A stretch of DNA of 64,000 bases from Pseudomonas cremoris (GCF_014230465.1 NZ_JAAXCY010000010.1:248001-312000), one strand, 5' to 3'; positions 16,959 to 26,184 are shown, counted from the first letter of the stretch. Translations and numbers: made by a program. Notes: generated by a model from the sequence alone, not told the origin.

Positions 16959-18377
16959 TCAGCCCCCGAACACCGGGTGGGACGACTTTTCGATTGCCGC
17001 CATGGCGTCGGCCCGGCTCATCAAGCCGGACTCTTCCAGAATCGACAACAACGAGCGCCCTTGCTCCACTGACTGGCGTGCCAGCTTGCTGACGCGCGCG
17101 TAGCCCAATTGCGGCACCAGCGCGGTGGCGACCGCCATCGATTGGGTCAGATGGTGCTCATTACGCTCGGCATGCGCGGTGATCCCGACGATGCACTTTT
17201 CGCGAAAACGTTGGATGCCTTGGGTCAACAGCGCAATGCTGTCGAACACCCGAGACGCCACCAGCGGCTCGAAGTGGTTGATCTCTAGCTGGCCTGCCTG
17301 AACCGCCTGCGCCACCGCCGCATCGTTGCCGATGACCGCGAAGCTCAGTTGAATCATCGCCATCGGCAACACCGGATTGACCTTGCCGGGCATGATCGAC
17401 GAGCCAGCCTGGGCTTCGGGCAGTTTCAACTCACCAATCCCGCCGACCGGGCCGGACGATAGCAAGGTCAGGTCCGTGGCGATCTTGGCCAGGGATGCCG
17501 AGCAGGTGCGCAGCTCCGCTGACACCCGGGAAAACACATCCATGTTCTGCATCGCATCGAAGGCATTCGACGGTGCCTGGTACCCGATGCCAGTGATGTG
17601 CACCAGGTGTTGGTACACCGCGTCGCGATACGCTGCCGGCGCACCGAACCCAGTGCCGATAGCGGTGCCGCCCAGCGGCAGGGTGCACAGTGTATCGCGC
17701 ACGCTGGTCAGCTCTGCCGCGAGGCGATGGGTGAGGGCGGCATAGCCGGAAAACAGCTGGCCCAGGCGCATTGGCTGGGCGTCCTGCAGGCAGGTGCGGC
17801 CCAGGTGCAGGATGTCGGCAAACTGTGCGGTTTTGTGGTCGAAGCTGGCGGCCAATTGTTCCACTTCATCGATCAACGGCCCGAGCATGGCGTGGGTGGC
17901 GATCTTCAGGGCGGCCGGGTACACATCATTGGTCGACTGTGAGGCGTTCACATGGTCATTGGGGTGAACCACCTCATACGAGCCCGCAGCATGGCCCATC
18001 AACTGCTGGGCACGGTTGGCGATGACCTCGTTGAAGTTCATGTTGGTGGACGTGCCACCGGAGCCTTCCAGCAGATCGACGATCAGCGAGTCGTCGCACT
18101 GGCCGGCAATCACCTCGGCGCAGGCTTGCACGATGGCTTCACACTGGGGTTGGGCAAGCACGCCGCAGGCTTGGTTGGCCAGCGCGGCCGCCCATTTGCA
18201 CTGTGCGAAAGCGGCACGAAAGGCCGGGTAATGAGCAATGGTCAGCGGTGAAACGCTGAGGTTGTCGAACCCGCGTACCGAGTTCACCCCATACAGCTTG
18301 TTGGCCGGAATCTGTACTTCACCGACGTAATCGGTTTCCGACCGTGTAGCGGCAGAATCAAAAATACTCACGAGCAT
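16959..18377 (-). CDS. aspA: aspartate ammonia-lyase (aspartase/fumarase superfamily)
   Basis: An about 472-residue enzyme of the aspartase/fumarase superfamily, predicted to deaminate L-aspartate to fumarate. The superfamily signature GSSIMPGKVNPV, carrying the catalytic serine loop, is near residue 325. TNMNFNEVIANRA and the HPNDHVNASQSTND stretch match aspartases rather than class II fumarases. Two starts are possible: the ATG at 18377 or a GTG at 18371 with better spacing to the GAGG ribosome binding site. Either way the start lies inside the end of the upstream LysR gene. With the MFS gene it forms a minus-strand operon. Activity on a related amino acid cannot be excluded. Confidence 0.85.
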   Translation of the reverse strand: MLVSIFDSAATRSETDYVGEVQIPANKLYGVNSVRGFDNLSVSPLTIAHYPAFRAAFAQCKWAAALANQACGVLAQPQCEAIVQACAEVIAGQCDDSLIVDLLEGSGGTSTNMNFNEVIANRAQQLMGHAAGSYEVVHPNDHVNASQSTNDVYPAALKIATHAMLGPLIDEVEQLAASFDHKTAQFADILHLGRTCLQDAQPMRLGQLFSGYAALTHRLAAELTSVRDTLCTLPLGGTAIGTGFGAPAAYRDAVYQHLVHITGIGYQAPSNAFDAMQNMDVFSRVSAELRTCSASLAKIATDLTLLSSGPVGGIGELKLPEAQAGSSIMPGKVNPVLPMAMIQLSFAVIGNDAAVAQAVQAGQLEINHFEPLVASRVFDSIALLTQGIQRFREKCIVGITAHAERNEHHLTQSMAVATALVPQLGYARVSKLARQSVEQGRSLLSILEESGLMSRADAMAAIEKSSHPVFGG

Positions 18378-19347
18378 CACCCTCATCAAATTGGATTAAC
18401 GCCTCCACCCCTTTGTCCAGCGCCTTGAGCCTGGGCAAGAAGGAATGGCGGATCACATCACGCGCCGTTTCGCAGGCATCGGCGAAAAAGGCGCTGTATT
18501 CATTGCGTCGCGCAACCAAGTAGAGCGAACGCTCCAGTTGCAGGTCCGGGGTAAGGTGCGCGGTCACGTTGTCGACCCAGGCACTGGCCTGTAAAAAACA
18601 CATGGGGCTGGTCACGGCCCAGCCGATACCTTCGGCGACCATGGACGTCAGTGCATCGGCGTTGTCCAGTTCCAGGCGGTTGGGGACCCGCACATTCAAG
18701 CTGCGCAAATGACGCTCGATCTGCAGCCCTACCTGGGACATCCGGTTGAAGCGCACCACCGGCAGCACATTGGCCAGCGCTCGTACGTCATCGACAGTGT
18801 TGATGTCGCTGCGCAACTGCTTGGGTGTGATGACAAAGTACTTCTCTGAAAACAGCCGATAACGAATCACGTCATTGGCGTCCATCAGCGGGTCGCTGGT
18901 CACGATCAGGTCCAGGTCTCGGCGCAGCAGCGATTCACCCTGTTGTGGGCTGAGCCCGGTGCGAATCGACAACTGCGCCACCTTGCCCAGCAGTTGGCGG
19001 GTGAACACCGAGCCACAGGTGGCCGCAAAGGAGTCCACCAGGCCGATGCGCAGGTCCGGGTTCACGCCGCGCCCGGCGTCGATCACCTGGGCCTTGAGGT
19101 GCGAAAGTTCCTCACTCAACACCGAGCCTCGGTTGCGCAGTGCAACCCCAAATGCGGTAAGGGCCATCGGCCGGGTGGTGCGGTCCACCAGCACCACGCC
19201 CAGTTCATCTTCCAGCTGGCGCACCATCTGCGACACGCCCGACTGGGAAATGCCCATGCGCGCGGCCGCCCCCGACATGCTGCCTTCCTCGGCAACCGCG
19301 ATAAACACCTGGACCGCATACATGTCGATAAGCCTGTTCGCTGACAT
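18358..19347 (-). CDS. LysR-family transcriptional regulator
   Basis: A 329-residue LysR-type regulator with an N-terminal helix-turn-helix (about residues 1-65, including GSMSGAAARMGISQSGVSQ and the linker helix) and a substrate-binding domain after residue 90. The second ATG of the gene (19347) is preferred because GAGG lies six bases before it. Unusually, it is encoded between the MFS transporter and the aspartase in the same direction, and its end overlaps the aspartase start by about 20 bases. It is therefore probably cotranscribed with its target genes and autoregulated. The effector is unknown; an amino acid or dicarboxylate is a guess from context. Confidence 0.88.
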   Translation of the reverse strand: MSANRLIDMYAVQVFIAVAEEGSMSGAAARMGISQSGVSQMVRQLEDELGVVLVDRTTRPMALTAFGVALRNRGSVLSEELSHLKAQVIDAGRGVNPDLRIGLVDSFAATCGSVFTRQLLGKVAQLSIRTGLSPQQGESLLRRDLDLIVTSDPLMDANDVIRYRLFSEKYFVITPKQLRSDINTVDDVRALANVLPVVRFNRMSQVGLQIERHLRSLNVRVPNRLELDNADALTSMVAEGIGWAVTSPMCFLQASAWVDNVTAHLTPDLQLERSLYLVARRNEYSAFFADACETARDVIRHSFLPRLKALDKGVEALIQFDEGDAREYF

Positions 19348-19368
19348 CTTCATCCTCGCTTGATGCTG

Positions 19369-20718
19369 TTATTCGATGGCGACGGTGGACTGTGTCGCAG
19401 GGGACTCGGGGGTGATTCCCGACAAGTCTTCCTGGCTGGTTTCCGGAGCAAACACATGGCAGACCACGCCGCCAATGATCAGGACGCCGACGCACACGCC
19501 CAACGCCGCATGAACGCCCACTTGCTGCACGGCGATCGGCAGCAAGAACGTCGCCACAGCCGAGCCGAACCGGCTTGCAGCCACAGCCAGGCCGATCCCC
19601 GAGGCCCGCAGGTGGGTAGGGAACAATTCAGGTGGGTAGACGAATTCGAGGTTGACCGCAGCCGCCATTACGCAGGCAAAGAAGCCGAAGGCGAGGATGG
19701 TGCCCAGTGGGCCAAAACCGGCATAGGCCAGCACGGCCAGGCCTGCTGCACTCAGGTAGAAGGTGCCCACCAGGAAAACACGCCGGGACACGCGGTCAAT
19801 CACCATCAAACCCAGCAAGGCGCCGAGAAACAGCAACACGTTATAGACCAGGCCGCCAACAAACTTGTCCTGCACATTCAGCGCTTCCAGCACCTTGGGT
19901 GCGAAGGTGCCCAGGGCGAAGAAGGGAATGACCTGGCAGGTGTAGAACACACAACCCACCAAGATGTTTTTGCGCCAGCGCGGGCTGAACAGTTCGCTCC
20001 AGCTGCCGCGCCGTTTTTGCACGTCAGCCTGGGCCACGGGTGCGGGTAGGTAAACGTGGGGGCCGAATTTGCTGCGCACAATTGCCAACGCTTCCTGGCT
20101 GCGCCCGCGGGCCATCAGCCAAATGGGCGATTCAGGCACACCCATGCGCAGCGGCAGAATAAGCAATGCGGGCACGCCACTGAGCGCCAGCATCACGCGC
20201 CAGGCATCCGGGCCTATATCGCGAATGGCAAAGCCCACCAGGTAGGCCGCCACATAACCCGCGGCCCACGCCGCCGCCAGCACACTGAGCAAACGCCCGC
20301 GGTATCGGCGGGGGGCGAACTCGGTCACCAGCGACTTGCTCACCACATAGTCGAAGCCCAGCACCAGGCCCAGCAACAGGCGCAGTGCCAACAGTTGTTC
20401 GGAGGAGGTGACAAAGAACTGTGAGGCGCTGATGACTGCGAACAACAGCATGTCCCAGGCGAAAATCGTCCGCCGGCCGAACTTGTCGGCGATAGGGCCG
20501 GCAAACAGGCTGCCGAGGAACAGGCCGGCCAAGGAGGCTGCACCCAGCAAGCCCATCCACAGTGCCGTCAGTTGTAGCGGCCCGGCTGCCATGCTGACGG
20601 CGATCCCGATAATGCCTAGCACAAAACCATCACTGAACTGGCCGCCCGTACCGCTGAATACCGTGCGGATATGGAAGCGGCTCAGCGGAAGGTCTTCGAA
20701 CGCGACTTGACCACTCAT
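19369..20718 (-). CDS. MFS transporter
   Basis: A 449-residue major facilitator protein with twelve predicted membrane segments and the family loop motif GPIADKFGRRTIF between TM2 and TM3. A second motif, PESPIWLMARGR, after TM6 is typical of the sugar/aromatic-acid (SP and AAHS-like) families. It is the first gene of an operon with LysR and aspartase, 21 bases before the LysR start. The substrate is inferred to feed the aspartase reaction (an aspartate-like or dicarboxylate compound), but sequence alone does not show it. Confidence 0.87.
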   Translation of the reverse strand: MSGQVAFEDLPLSRFHIRTVFSGTGGQFSDGFVLGIIGIAVSMAAGPLQLTALWMGLLGAASLAGLFLGSLFAGPIADKFGRRTIFAWDMLLFAVISASQFFVTSSEQLLALRLLLGLVLGFDYVVSKSLVTEFAPRRYRGRLLSVLAAAWAAGYVAAYLVGFAIRDIGPDAWRVMLALSGVPALLILPLRMGVPESPIWLMARGRSQEALAIVRSKFGPHVYLPAPVAQADVQKRRGSWSELFSPRWRKNILVGCVFYTCQVIPFFALGTFAPKVLEALNVQDKFVGGLVYNVLLFLGALLGLMVIDRVSRRVFLVGTFYLSAAGLAVLAYAGFGPLGTILAFGFFACVMAAAVNLEFVYPPELFPTHLRASGIGLAVAASRFGSAVATFLLPIAVQQVGVHAALGVCVGVLIIGGVVCHVFAPETSQEDLSGITPESPATQSTVAIE

Positions 20719-20820
20719 TCATCTCTCCACTTGCATTTTTATAGTTGTGGGGTCCGGTGCATGAGCACCGTTGAGAGCGAGTCTAGGGCGACAACTTCAC
20801 GAAAACAGCAACCGCTTTGT

Positions 20821-20843
20821 GAGTATCAGGATAGCTGATACTC
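20821..20843. promoter_or_regulatory. inverted repeat upstream of MFS-LysR-aspA operon
   Basis: GAGTATCAG and CTGATACTC form a perfect 9-base inverted repeat with a 5-base spacer, about 105 bases upstream of the MFS start. It is suitable as the binding site of the operon's own LysR regulator. The rest of the gap between the MFS and GST genes holds only this site and the REP-like hairpin. Confidence 0.5.
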
Positions 20844-20892
20844 GGTGCCGGATTTCTTGAAGCTAAGGGGCGCGGGGGTTGGGCGGGGTCAA

Positions 20893-20919
20893 GTGGGAGC
20901 GTCGAGCCGCCGCTCCCAC
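20893..20919. repeat. short REP-like hairpin after the GST gene
   Basis: GTGGGAGCG and CGCTCCCAC pair around a 9-base loop, 7 bases beyond the GST stop codon. It shares the GTGGGAGC core of the REP family elsewhere in the window and may end the GST transcript. Confidence 0.6.
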
Positions 20920-20925
20920 AGGTAT

Positions 20926-21522
20926 TTATTCGATCGGGTATTTCTTGAACGCCGGATGCTGTTCCAGGCGCTCAGCCAGGCGTTTCAAGTTGGGAAACGC
21001 ATCTGCCTTCACCACCGACGCCACGGTGTACTGGCTGAAAGACCAGGCCACGGCGGCGGTGAGGGTGGCTTGGTCGAGTGCATCGCTGTCGCCCAGTTGC
21101 TTCTCCAGCAGCGAGTAGGCCGCCAGCAACTGCCCGCTGATTCGATCAAGCCACGGCGCATGCAGTTTCTCGGCCGGGCGCAGGTTGTGTTCATACACGA
21201 TCTGCACGCTCTTCTCGCAGGCCGCCAGGGCCAGGCCCAGCAGTTGCAGGTCGTGGGCGCGGGCGGCGGGCGCCTGGGGCAGCAGCTTTTTATCGGCGGG
21301 GGCCTGGCTTTCCAGGTAGTCGAGGATCAGGCTGGAGTCCATCAGCACCGTGCCATCGTCGAGTACCAGGGTCGGGGCCTTGACCACCGGGTTGATCTGG
21401 GAAAACTCCGCGAAGGTGCTGAACACCGACAGCGATTGATGCTCAAAATCCACCCCGTATAAGTCCAGGGAAATGGCCACGCGGCGTACGTAAGGCGAGT
21501 CCAGCATACCGATCAGTTTCAT
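20926..21522 (-). CDS. glutathione S-transferase
   Basis: A 198-residue cytoplasmic glutathione S-transferase. The N-terminal thioredoxin-like domain begins MKLIGMLDSPYVRRVAI, with the cis-proline in VKAPTLV and the glutathione gamma-glutamyl contact in DSSLILDYLE near residue 65. The C-terminal helical domain covers the rest. The substrate is unknown. It stands alone between the MFS operon and mug. A typical detoxification paralogue; length is normal. Confidence 0.9.
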   Translation of the reverse strand: MKLIGMLDSPYVRRVAISLDLYGVDFEHQSLSVFSTFAEFSQINPVVKAPTLVLDDGTVLMDSSLILDYLESQAPADKKLLPQAPAARAHDLQLLGLALAACEKSVQIVYEHNLRPAEKLHAPWLDRISGQLLAAYSLLEKQLGDSDALDQATLTAAVAWSFSQYTVASVVKADAFPNLKRLAERLEQHPAFKKYPIE

Positions 21523-21552
21523 GCAGCCTCCATTGCTTTGAACGTCATTGGC

Positions 21553-22086
21553 TCAAGAGAGTAAGGGCACTTGATCGGCCTGTGCAATGGCTTCCCACAG
21601 TTGCCGATAGGCCTGCACCAATTGCTCCAGGCTGAACGCCAGGTTGCGCCCGCTGGGGTTGGGCAGCACCCACACGGCTGCGCCGCCCAGCAACTGCGGT
21701 TGCAGGCCCCAGGCTATGTCGCGCTGGCCGGACAGCGCGCTGTAGCCGGGCTTGCCCAGAAACGCCACGAAGCGCGGCCGGCAACGGCGAATCTTCTGTT
21801 CAAACGCTGCCGCCGCATCGGTGAATTCATGCCGCGCCAACTCGCCCGCGCTCGCCGTAGGGCGCTCCACCACGGTGGTCAGGCCGCAGCCGTAGCGCAG
21901 CAATGTAGGGCCGTCTTCGGGGCGTATCTCATGGGGGGTGAACCCGGCCAGGTGCAAGGTGCGCCAGAAGCGGTTGCTGCGATTGGCAAAGTGCAGGCCG
22001 AGGGCGGCGGATCCCTTGCCGGGGTTGATACCGCAGAACACCACGCGCAAGTGGTCGGCGAGGATGTCTTCGAGGCGGTCACTCAT
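21553..22086 (-). CDS. mug: G/U mismatch-specific uracil-DNA glycosylase
   Basis: A 177-residue DNA repair enzyme that removes uracil (and ethenocytosine) from mismatches with guanine. Motif 1 is VVFCGINPGKGSAALG near residue 18, with the catalytic-site asparagine, and motif 2 is the PNPSGRN segment near residue 145. The ATG at 22086 overlaps the stop of the upstream LysR gene by four bases; a longer in-frame reading lies wholly inside that gene. The coupling to a LysR regulator is probably coincidental packing and not functional. Confidence 0.9.
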   Translation of the reverse strand: MSDRLEDILADHLRVVFCGINPGKGSAALGLHFANRSNRFWRTLHLAGFTPHEIRPEDGPTLLRYGCGLTTVVERPTASAGELARHEFTDAAAAFEQKIRRCRPRFVAFLGKPGYSALSGQRDIAWGLQPQLLGGAAVWVLPNPSGRNLAFSLEQLVQAYRQLWEAIAQADQVPLLS

Positions 22087-22949
22087 GTGGGGTCTACCTG
22101 CAAATGGGCCAGCAGCCAGGCGGTGAAACTGCGCGCCAGTGGGTCGTTCTCGCTGTCGCGATGGGTCAGCAATGCCCAACTGGGGCCGCGAATGGTCGCG
22201 TCTACCAGGGGCGTGAGCAACCCGTCTTGTTGCGCCTGGTGGCTGAGCAACTGACTGACCAGGCCAATCCCCAGCCCGCTGCACACCGCATCCAGCAACA
22301 ACCCCGGATCGGAAAAATTCAGCCCCTGATCCTGCTGGCCCACGTCGATCCCGGCTTCCACCGCCCAATGGCTCCAGTCCATTTCACGCTCACCGTGCAA
22401 GGTGGTGCGCTGAGCCTGGGGCACATTCAGCACGCGCGGATGGCACGCGGGGAAAAGCCGGTCGGCGTGCAATACCGTGAAGCTGCATTCGGCCTGAGAA
22501 CTGATGTCATCGCGTACCGCCAGGTCGATGGTCTGGCTGGCCATGTCGGGCACTTCGTCGGTGCTGAAAATCCACAGGTCGACCTCCGGATGGCGCTGGC
22601 GGAAATCAGCCAGGCGCGGCAGCAGCCAGTGGCGGGCGAAGGTCGGCGTGGTGTTGAGCACCAGTTGATTGGGTTTGCGGTACTGCCCCAGGCGCCGCAC
22701 GCCCACCGCCAGTTGCTGCAACAGCGCCTGGGTGGTGCTGAGGAAGTCGTGACCGGCGTCGGTGAGGCTCACGCTGCGGCCGCTGCGCAAAAACAGCGGT
22801 TGCTCCAGGTACGCCTCCAGGCTGCGGATCTGCTGGCTGATCGCCGATTGGGTCAGGTGCAGTTCTTCGGCGGCCTTGTGGAAACTGCCCAGCCGGGCAG
22901 CGGCTTCAACGCCACGCAGGGTGCCGAGGGGCGGCCAGTGGTTGAGCAT
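22083..22949 (-). CDS. LysR-family regulator, divergent from the agmatine cluster
   Basis: A 288-residue LysR regulator of the GcvA-like type. The helix-turn-helix lies in about residues 8-65 (GSFHKAAEELHLTQSAISQQ) and the effector domain follows from about 90. It is divergent from the agu2-like operon with 134 bases between the start codons. A CTGAT-N11-ATCAG LysR box sits directly upstream of its own start, so it is likely to control both itself and the agmatine genes. Agmatine or N-carbamoylputrescine as effector is an inference. Confidence 0.87.
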   Translation of the reverse strand: MLNHWPPLGTLRGVEAAARLGSFHKAAEELHLTQSAISQQIRSLEAYLEQPLFLRSGRSVSLTDAGHDFLSTTQALLQQLAVGVRRLGQYRKPNQLVLNTTPTFARHWLLPRLADFRQRHPEVDLWIFSTDEVPDMASQTIDLAVRDDISSQAECSFTVLHADRLFPACHPRVLNVPQAQRTTLHGEREMDWSHWAVEAGIDVGQQDQGLNFSDPGLLLDAVCSGLGIGLVSQLLSHQAQQDGLLTPLVDATIRGPSWALLTHRDSENDPLARSFTAWLLAHLQVDPT

Positions 22950-22950
22950 G

Positions 22951-22971
22951 CTGATAAGTTCCTCTAATCAG
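22951..22971. promoter_or_regulatory. LysR-type T-N11-A box
   Basis: CTGAT, eleven bases, ATCAG: a perfect dyad with the T-N11-A spacing that defines LysR binding sites. It begins one base upstream of the LysR start codon, in the divergent region. Confidence 0.65.
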
Positions 22972-23083
22972 TTTTCTACAAAATCCATCGTTTGTTTGGT
23001 CTTAAGAGCCACCGTAGCATGCATGCCAAGACTCCGCGGTCAGTTTTACCTGAACACAATGACTTAACTCAAAGGTACTTGTC

Positions 23084-24133
23084 ATGCAGCAGAATGCAAT
23101 GCACAACAACGGTTGGTGGATGCCCGCGGAGTGGTCCCGACATGCGGCAACCTGGATGGTCTGGCCGCATAATCGGGCGTTGTGGGAAACCACCTGGGGC
23201 GTGACCCTGGCCCAAGTGCAGCAGGATTTCGCCCGGGTGGCCAACGCAATTGCGCGGTTCGAACCGGTGAAGATGGTCGTTGATCCCTCGGCAGTGGCGG
23301 GCGCCAAAGCCTTGTGCGGGGCGGGTATCGAGCTGATAGAGCAGGCGGTCAACGACAGCTGGTGCCGGGATTCGGGCCCGAGTTTCATCTGTCACCCGCA
23401 GCAAGGCGTTGCCGGCGTGAGCTGGCGCTTCAATGCGTGGGGCGGCAAGTCGGCCCATGACCTGGATGAAAGCCTGGCGCGCCGGGTACTCAACGACCTG
23501 GGCCTGGAGTGTTTCGGCACACCGCTGGGCAATGAAGGCGGCGCCATCCATGTGGACGGCGAAGGCACGCTGATCACCACCGAGTCGGTATTGCTCAACC
23601 CCAACCGCAACCCCGGCATGACCAAAGCCGAGGTGGAGGCCATTTTTGCGCGCCTGCTGGGCATCAAGAAAACCATCTGGCTGCCCGGCGACCCGGATCA
23701 TGTCACCGGTGACATGACTGACGGGCACGTCGACGGCGTTTGCGCCTTCGCCCGCCCCGGCGTACTGCTGGTAGACGCTACCCACGACAGAGGTTCGGTC
23801 TACGCCGAAGTGGTGCGCGAAAACCGCCGTGCCCTGGAACTGGCCACCGACGCCCGAGGCCGCCGCTTTGAAATGCTCGAACTGTTCGAAGCCACTGACG
23901 CCGTCGACACCGAGGCCGAGGTGTTCTGCGCCTCCTACACCAACTTCTACATCGCCAACGGCGCAATCATCATGCCGGCCTATGGCATTGCCGCCGACCA
24001 GGTCGCGGCTGGGGTGTTGGCCCAGGCGTTCCCCGGTCGCGAAATCGTGCCGGTGCACATCAACCATCTGGCCCATGGCGGCGGCGGGGTGCATTGCATC
24101 ACCCAGCAGCAACCCGTGCAGGTGATGCCATGA
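23084..24133 (+). CDS. aguA: agmatine deiminase (cytoplasmic)
   Basis: A 349-residue member of the PAD-porph / guanidino-modifying superfamily, which hydrolyses agmatine to N-carbamoylputrescine and ammonia. The active-site cysteine is C338 in GGGGVHCITQQQP. Other conserved pieces are NDSWCRDSGP near residue 90, NEGGAIHVDGEG near 150 and DGHVDG near 210. It has no signal peptide. The next gene, for the amidase acting on its product, overlaps by ATGA. The gene order aguA-aguB-binding protein-exported deiminase corresponds to the agu2ABCA' cluster described in P. aeruginosa PA14. Confidence 0.93.
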   Translation: MQQNAMHNNGWWMPAEWSRHAATWMVWPHNRALWETTWGVTLAQVQQDFARVANAIARFEPVKMVVDPSAVAGAKALCGAGIELIEQAVNDSWCRDSGPSFICHPQQGVAGVSWRFNAWGGKSAHDLDESLARRVLNDLGLECFGTPLGNEGGAIHVDGEGTLITTESVLLNPNRNPGMTKAEVEAIFARLLGIKKTIWLPGDPDHVTGDMTDGHVDGVCAFARPGVLLVDATHDRGSVYAEVVRENRRALELATDARGRRFEMLELFEATDAVDTEAEVFCASYTNFYIANGAIIMPAYGIAADQVAAGVLAQAFPGREIVPVHINHLAHGGGGVHCITQQQPVQVMP

Positions 24134-25011
24134 GCCTGTTGACGATTGCCACCACGCAGATGCCGTGCACCTGGGACTTGCCAGGCAACCTTGATCGCGC
24201 CGAGCAGTTGGTGCGCGAGGCGGCGGCGAAGGGCGCCCAGGTGATCCTGCTGCAGGAGTTGTTCGCCACGCCGTATTTTTGTATCGAGCAGCACCACAAG
24301 CATTTGGCCCTGGCCGAGGAATACCAGCGCAGCCCGGTGCTCAAGCGCTTTGCCGCCTTGGCCAAGGAACTGGGCGTCGTGCTGCCGCTGAGCTGGTTTG
24401 AAAAAGCCGGCAATGCGTTCTTCAACTCCCTGAGCGTCGCCGATGCCGACGGGCAATTGCTGGGGGTGTATCGCAAGACCCATATCCCCAACGCCATCGG
24501 TTATCAGGAGAAGGAGTATTTCAGCCCCGGCGACACCGGCTTCCGCGTGTGGGATACGGCATTCGGGCGCCTGGGTATCGGCATCTGCTGGGACCAGTGG
24601 TTTCCCGAAACCGCCCGCTGCCTGGCGTTGCAAGGCGCCGAGGTGCTGCTGTTTCCCACGGCCATTGGCTCCGAACCGGGCTGTGCCAGTCTCGATTCCC
24701 GCGATCACTGGCAGATGACCATGCGTGGCCACGCCGCGGCGAACATTCTGCCGGTGGTGGCGGCCAACCGTGTCGGACGGGAAGTGGCGACCACCGACGC
24801 AACCCTGCACATGCAGTTCTACGGTTCGTCGTTTATCTGCAACCACAAGGGCGCGCTGTTGGCCGAGGCTGACCGCGACAGCACCGGCGTGCTCGTGCAC
24901 AGCCTGGACGTGGCCGCGATGCGCGAGGAACGCCTGACCTGGGGCATCTTCCGCGACCGCCGCCCGGAAATGTACAGCGGCCTGCTCACTCTGGACGGAC
25001 GTCAATCATGA
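24130..25011 (+). CDS. aguB: N-carbamoylputrescine amidase
   Basis: A 293-residue nitrilase-superfamily amidase that converts N-carbamoylputrescine to putrescine, CO2 and ammonia. The catalytic triad is E43 in LLQELF, K116 in YRKTH and C153 in GICWDQWFPE, with DQWFPE typical of the AguB branch. The ATG at 24130 overlaps the aguA stop, and its own stop overlaps the next start by ATGA, so three genes are translationally coupled. It is cytoplasmic. Confidence 0.93.
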   Translation: MSLLTIATTQMPCTWDLPGNLDRAEQLVREAAAKGAQVILLQELFATPYFCIEQHHKHLALAEEYQRSPVLKRFAALAKELGVVLPLSWFEKAGNAFFNSLSVADADGQLLGVYRKTHIPNAIGYQEKEYFSPGDTGFRVWDTAFGRLGIGICWDQWFPETARCLALQGAEVLLFPTAIGSEPGCASLDSRDHWQMTMRGHAAANILPVVAANRVGREVATTDATLHMQFYGSSFICNHKGALLAEADRDSTGVLVHSLDVAAMREERLTWGIFRDRRPEMYSGLLTLDGRQS

Positions 25012-26084
25012 AACGGCTCCTGACCTGCACCCTGATGCTCACCGCCACCTGCGTCGCGGCCGAAGACAAAACCCTCAAGCTCTACAATTGGGCTGACTAC
25101 TTCGCCGCCGACACTCTGGCCAAATTCACCGCCGAGACCGGTATCAAGGTGATCTACGACGTGATGGATGGCAGCGAAACCCTGGAAGCCAAGTTGATGG
25201 CCGGCGGCAGCGGCTACGACCTGATCTTCCCCGGCGACACCGTAGCCGAGCGCCTGATGCGCGCGGGCAGCCTGCAGGCACTGGACCCTGCCAAGCTCAC
25301 CGCGCTGGACGATATCGAGCCGGGGTTGCAGAAACTGCGCAGCCACTACGTCAACTCGAACAAGGCTACGGTGCCCTACACCTGGGGCACCATCGGCCTG
25401 ACCTACAACACCCGGCAGATCGAACAACGCCTGCCGAATGCACCGGTCAACAGCCTGGACTTGTTGTTCAAGCCGGAACTGGCCGCCAAGTTTGCCGACT
25501 GCGGTATCTCGCTGATCGACTCGCCGGATGAAGTGTTGGCCGTGGTGCTCAACTATTTGGGCCGCGACCCGCGCAGTGCCAAGCGCGAAGACCTGGCGGC
25601 GGCCAGCGAGTTGCTGCTCAAGCTGCGCCCGTATATCCGCAAGTTCCAGTCGCAACCGGTGACCGACCTGGTCAACGGCAACCTGTGCCTGTCCCTGGGC
25701 TACAGCGGCGACATGACCCAGGCCCAGCGCGCCGCCGATGCCGCCGGCAAACCGGTGACCTTCGGCTATCACATCCCCCGCGAAGGCACCACGGTGTGGA
25801 TGGACACCATGGCCATACCGATCGACGCCCAACACCCGGAATACGCCTACGCGTTTATCAACTTTGTGATGCGCCCGCAGAACATGGCTGCTATCACCAA
25901 CTTCACCGGTTACCCGACCGCCAACGCCAAGGCCCGGCCAGACGTGGAGGCCAGCATGCGTGACAACCCGCAGATCTATCCCGATGCCGCAACCTTTGAC
26001 CGGTTGATTGCCGGCAAGGACATCCCCCAGGCCGATATGCGTGCACGCATGCGCGTGTGGACTAAATTCAAAACCCAACAATGA
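25008..26084 (+). CDS. periplasmic polyamine-binding protein (PotF/SpuD-like)
   Basis: A 358-residue type-2 periplasmic binding protein with a signal peptide of about 18 residues ending CVAA. LKLYNWADYF at the start of the mature protein and VPYTWGTIGLTYN near residue 125 are characteristic of the PotD/PotF/SpuD polyamine-binding group. It corresponds in position to agu2C of the PA14 cluster. No ABC ATPase or permease genes adjoin it, so it must use a transporter encoded elsewhere or act as a sensor/scavenging protein. The ligand is inferred to be agmatine or putrescine. Confidence 0.88.
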   Translation: MKRLLTCTLMLTATCVAAEDKTLKLYNWADYFAADTLAKFTAETGIKVIYDVMDGSETLEAKLMAGGSGYDLIFPGDTVAERLMRAGSLQALDPAKLTALDDIEPGLQKLRSHYVNSNKATVPYTWGTIGLTYNTRQIEQRLPNAPVNSLDLLFKPELAAKFADCGISLIDSPDEVLAVVLNYLGRDPRSAKREDLAAASELLLKLRPYIRKFQSQPVTDLVNGNLCLSLGYSGDMTQAQRAADAAGKPVTFGYHIPREGTTVWMDTMAIPIDAQHPEYAYAFINFVMRPQNMAAITNFTGYPTANAKARPDVEASMRDNPQIYPDAATFDRLIAGKDIPQADMRARMRVWTKFKTQQ

Positions 26085-26091
26085 TTGATGT

Positions 26092-26184
26092 GTAGTGAGC
26101 GAGCTTGCTCGCGCTGGAGTGCGTAGCGCTCCCGCTTTTTTTGGGGCCGCTACGCAGCCCGGCGCGAGCAAGCTCGCTCACTAC
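26092..26184. repeat. REP pair of the GTAGTGAGCGAGCTTGCTCG type
   Basis: A left arm GTAGTGAGCGAGCTTGCTCG and its inverted copy CGAGCAAGCTCGCTCACTAC enclose an inner CGTAGCGCTCCC-type stem. It lies between the binding-protein gene and the exported deiminase gene, inside the probable operon. It is a different REP subfamily from the GTGGGAGC copies and the same as the one at 46711-46841. Confidence 0.85.

Noticed and set aside
22087..22368. N-terminal extension of Mug within the LysR gene
   Set aside because: The extension lies fully inside the upstream LysR coding sequence in another frame and the Mug family starts at the ATG at 22086.
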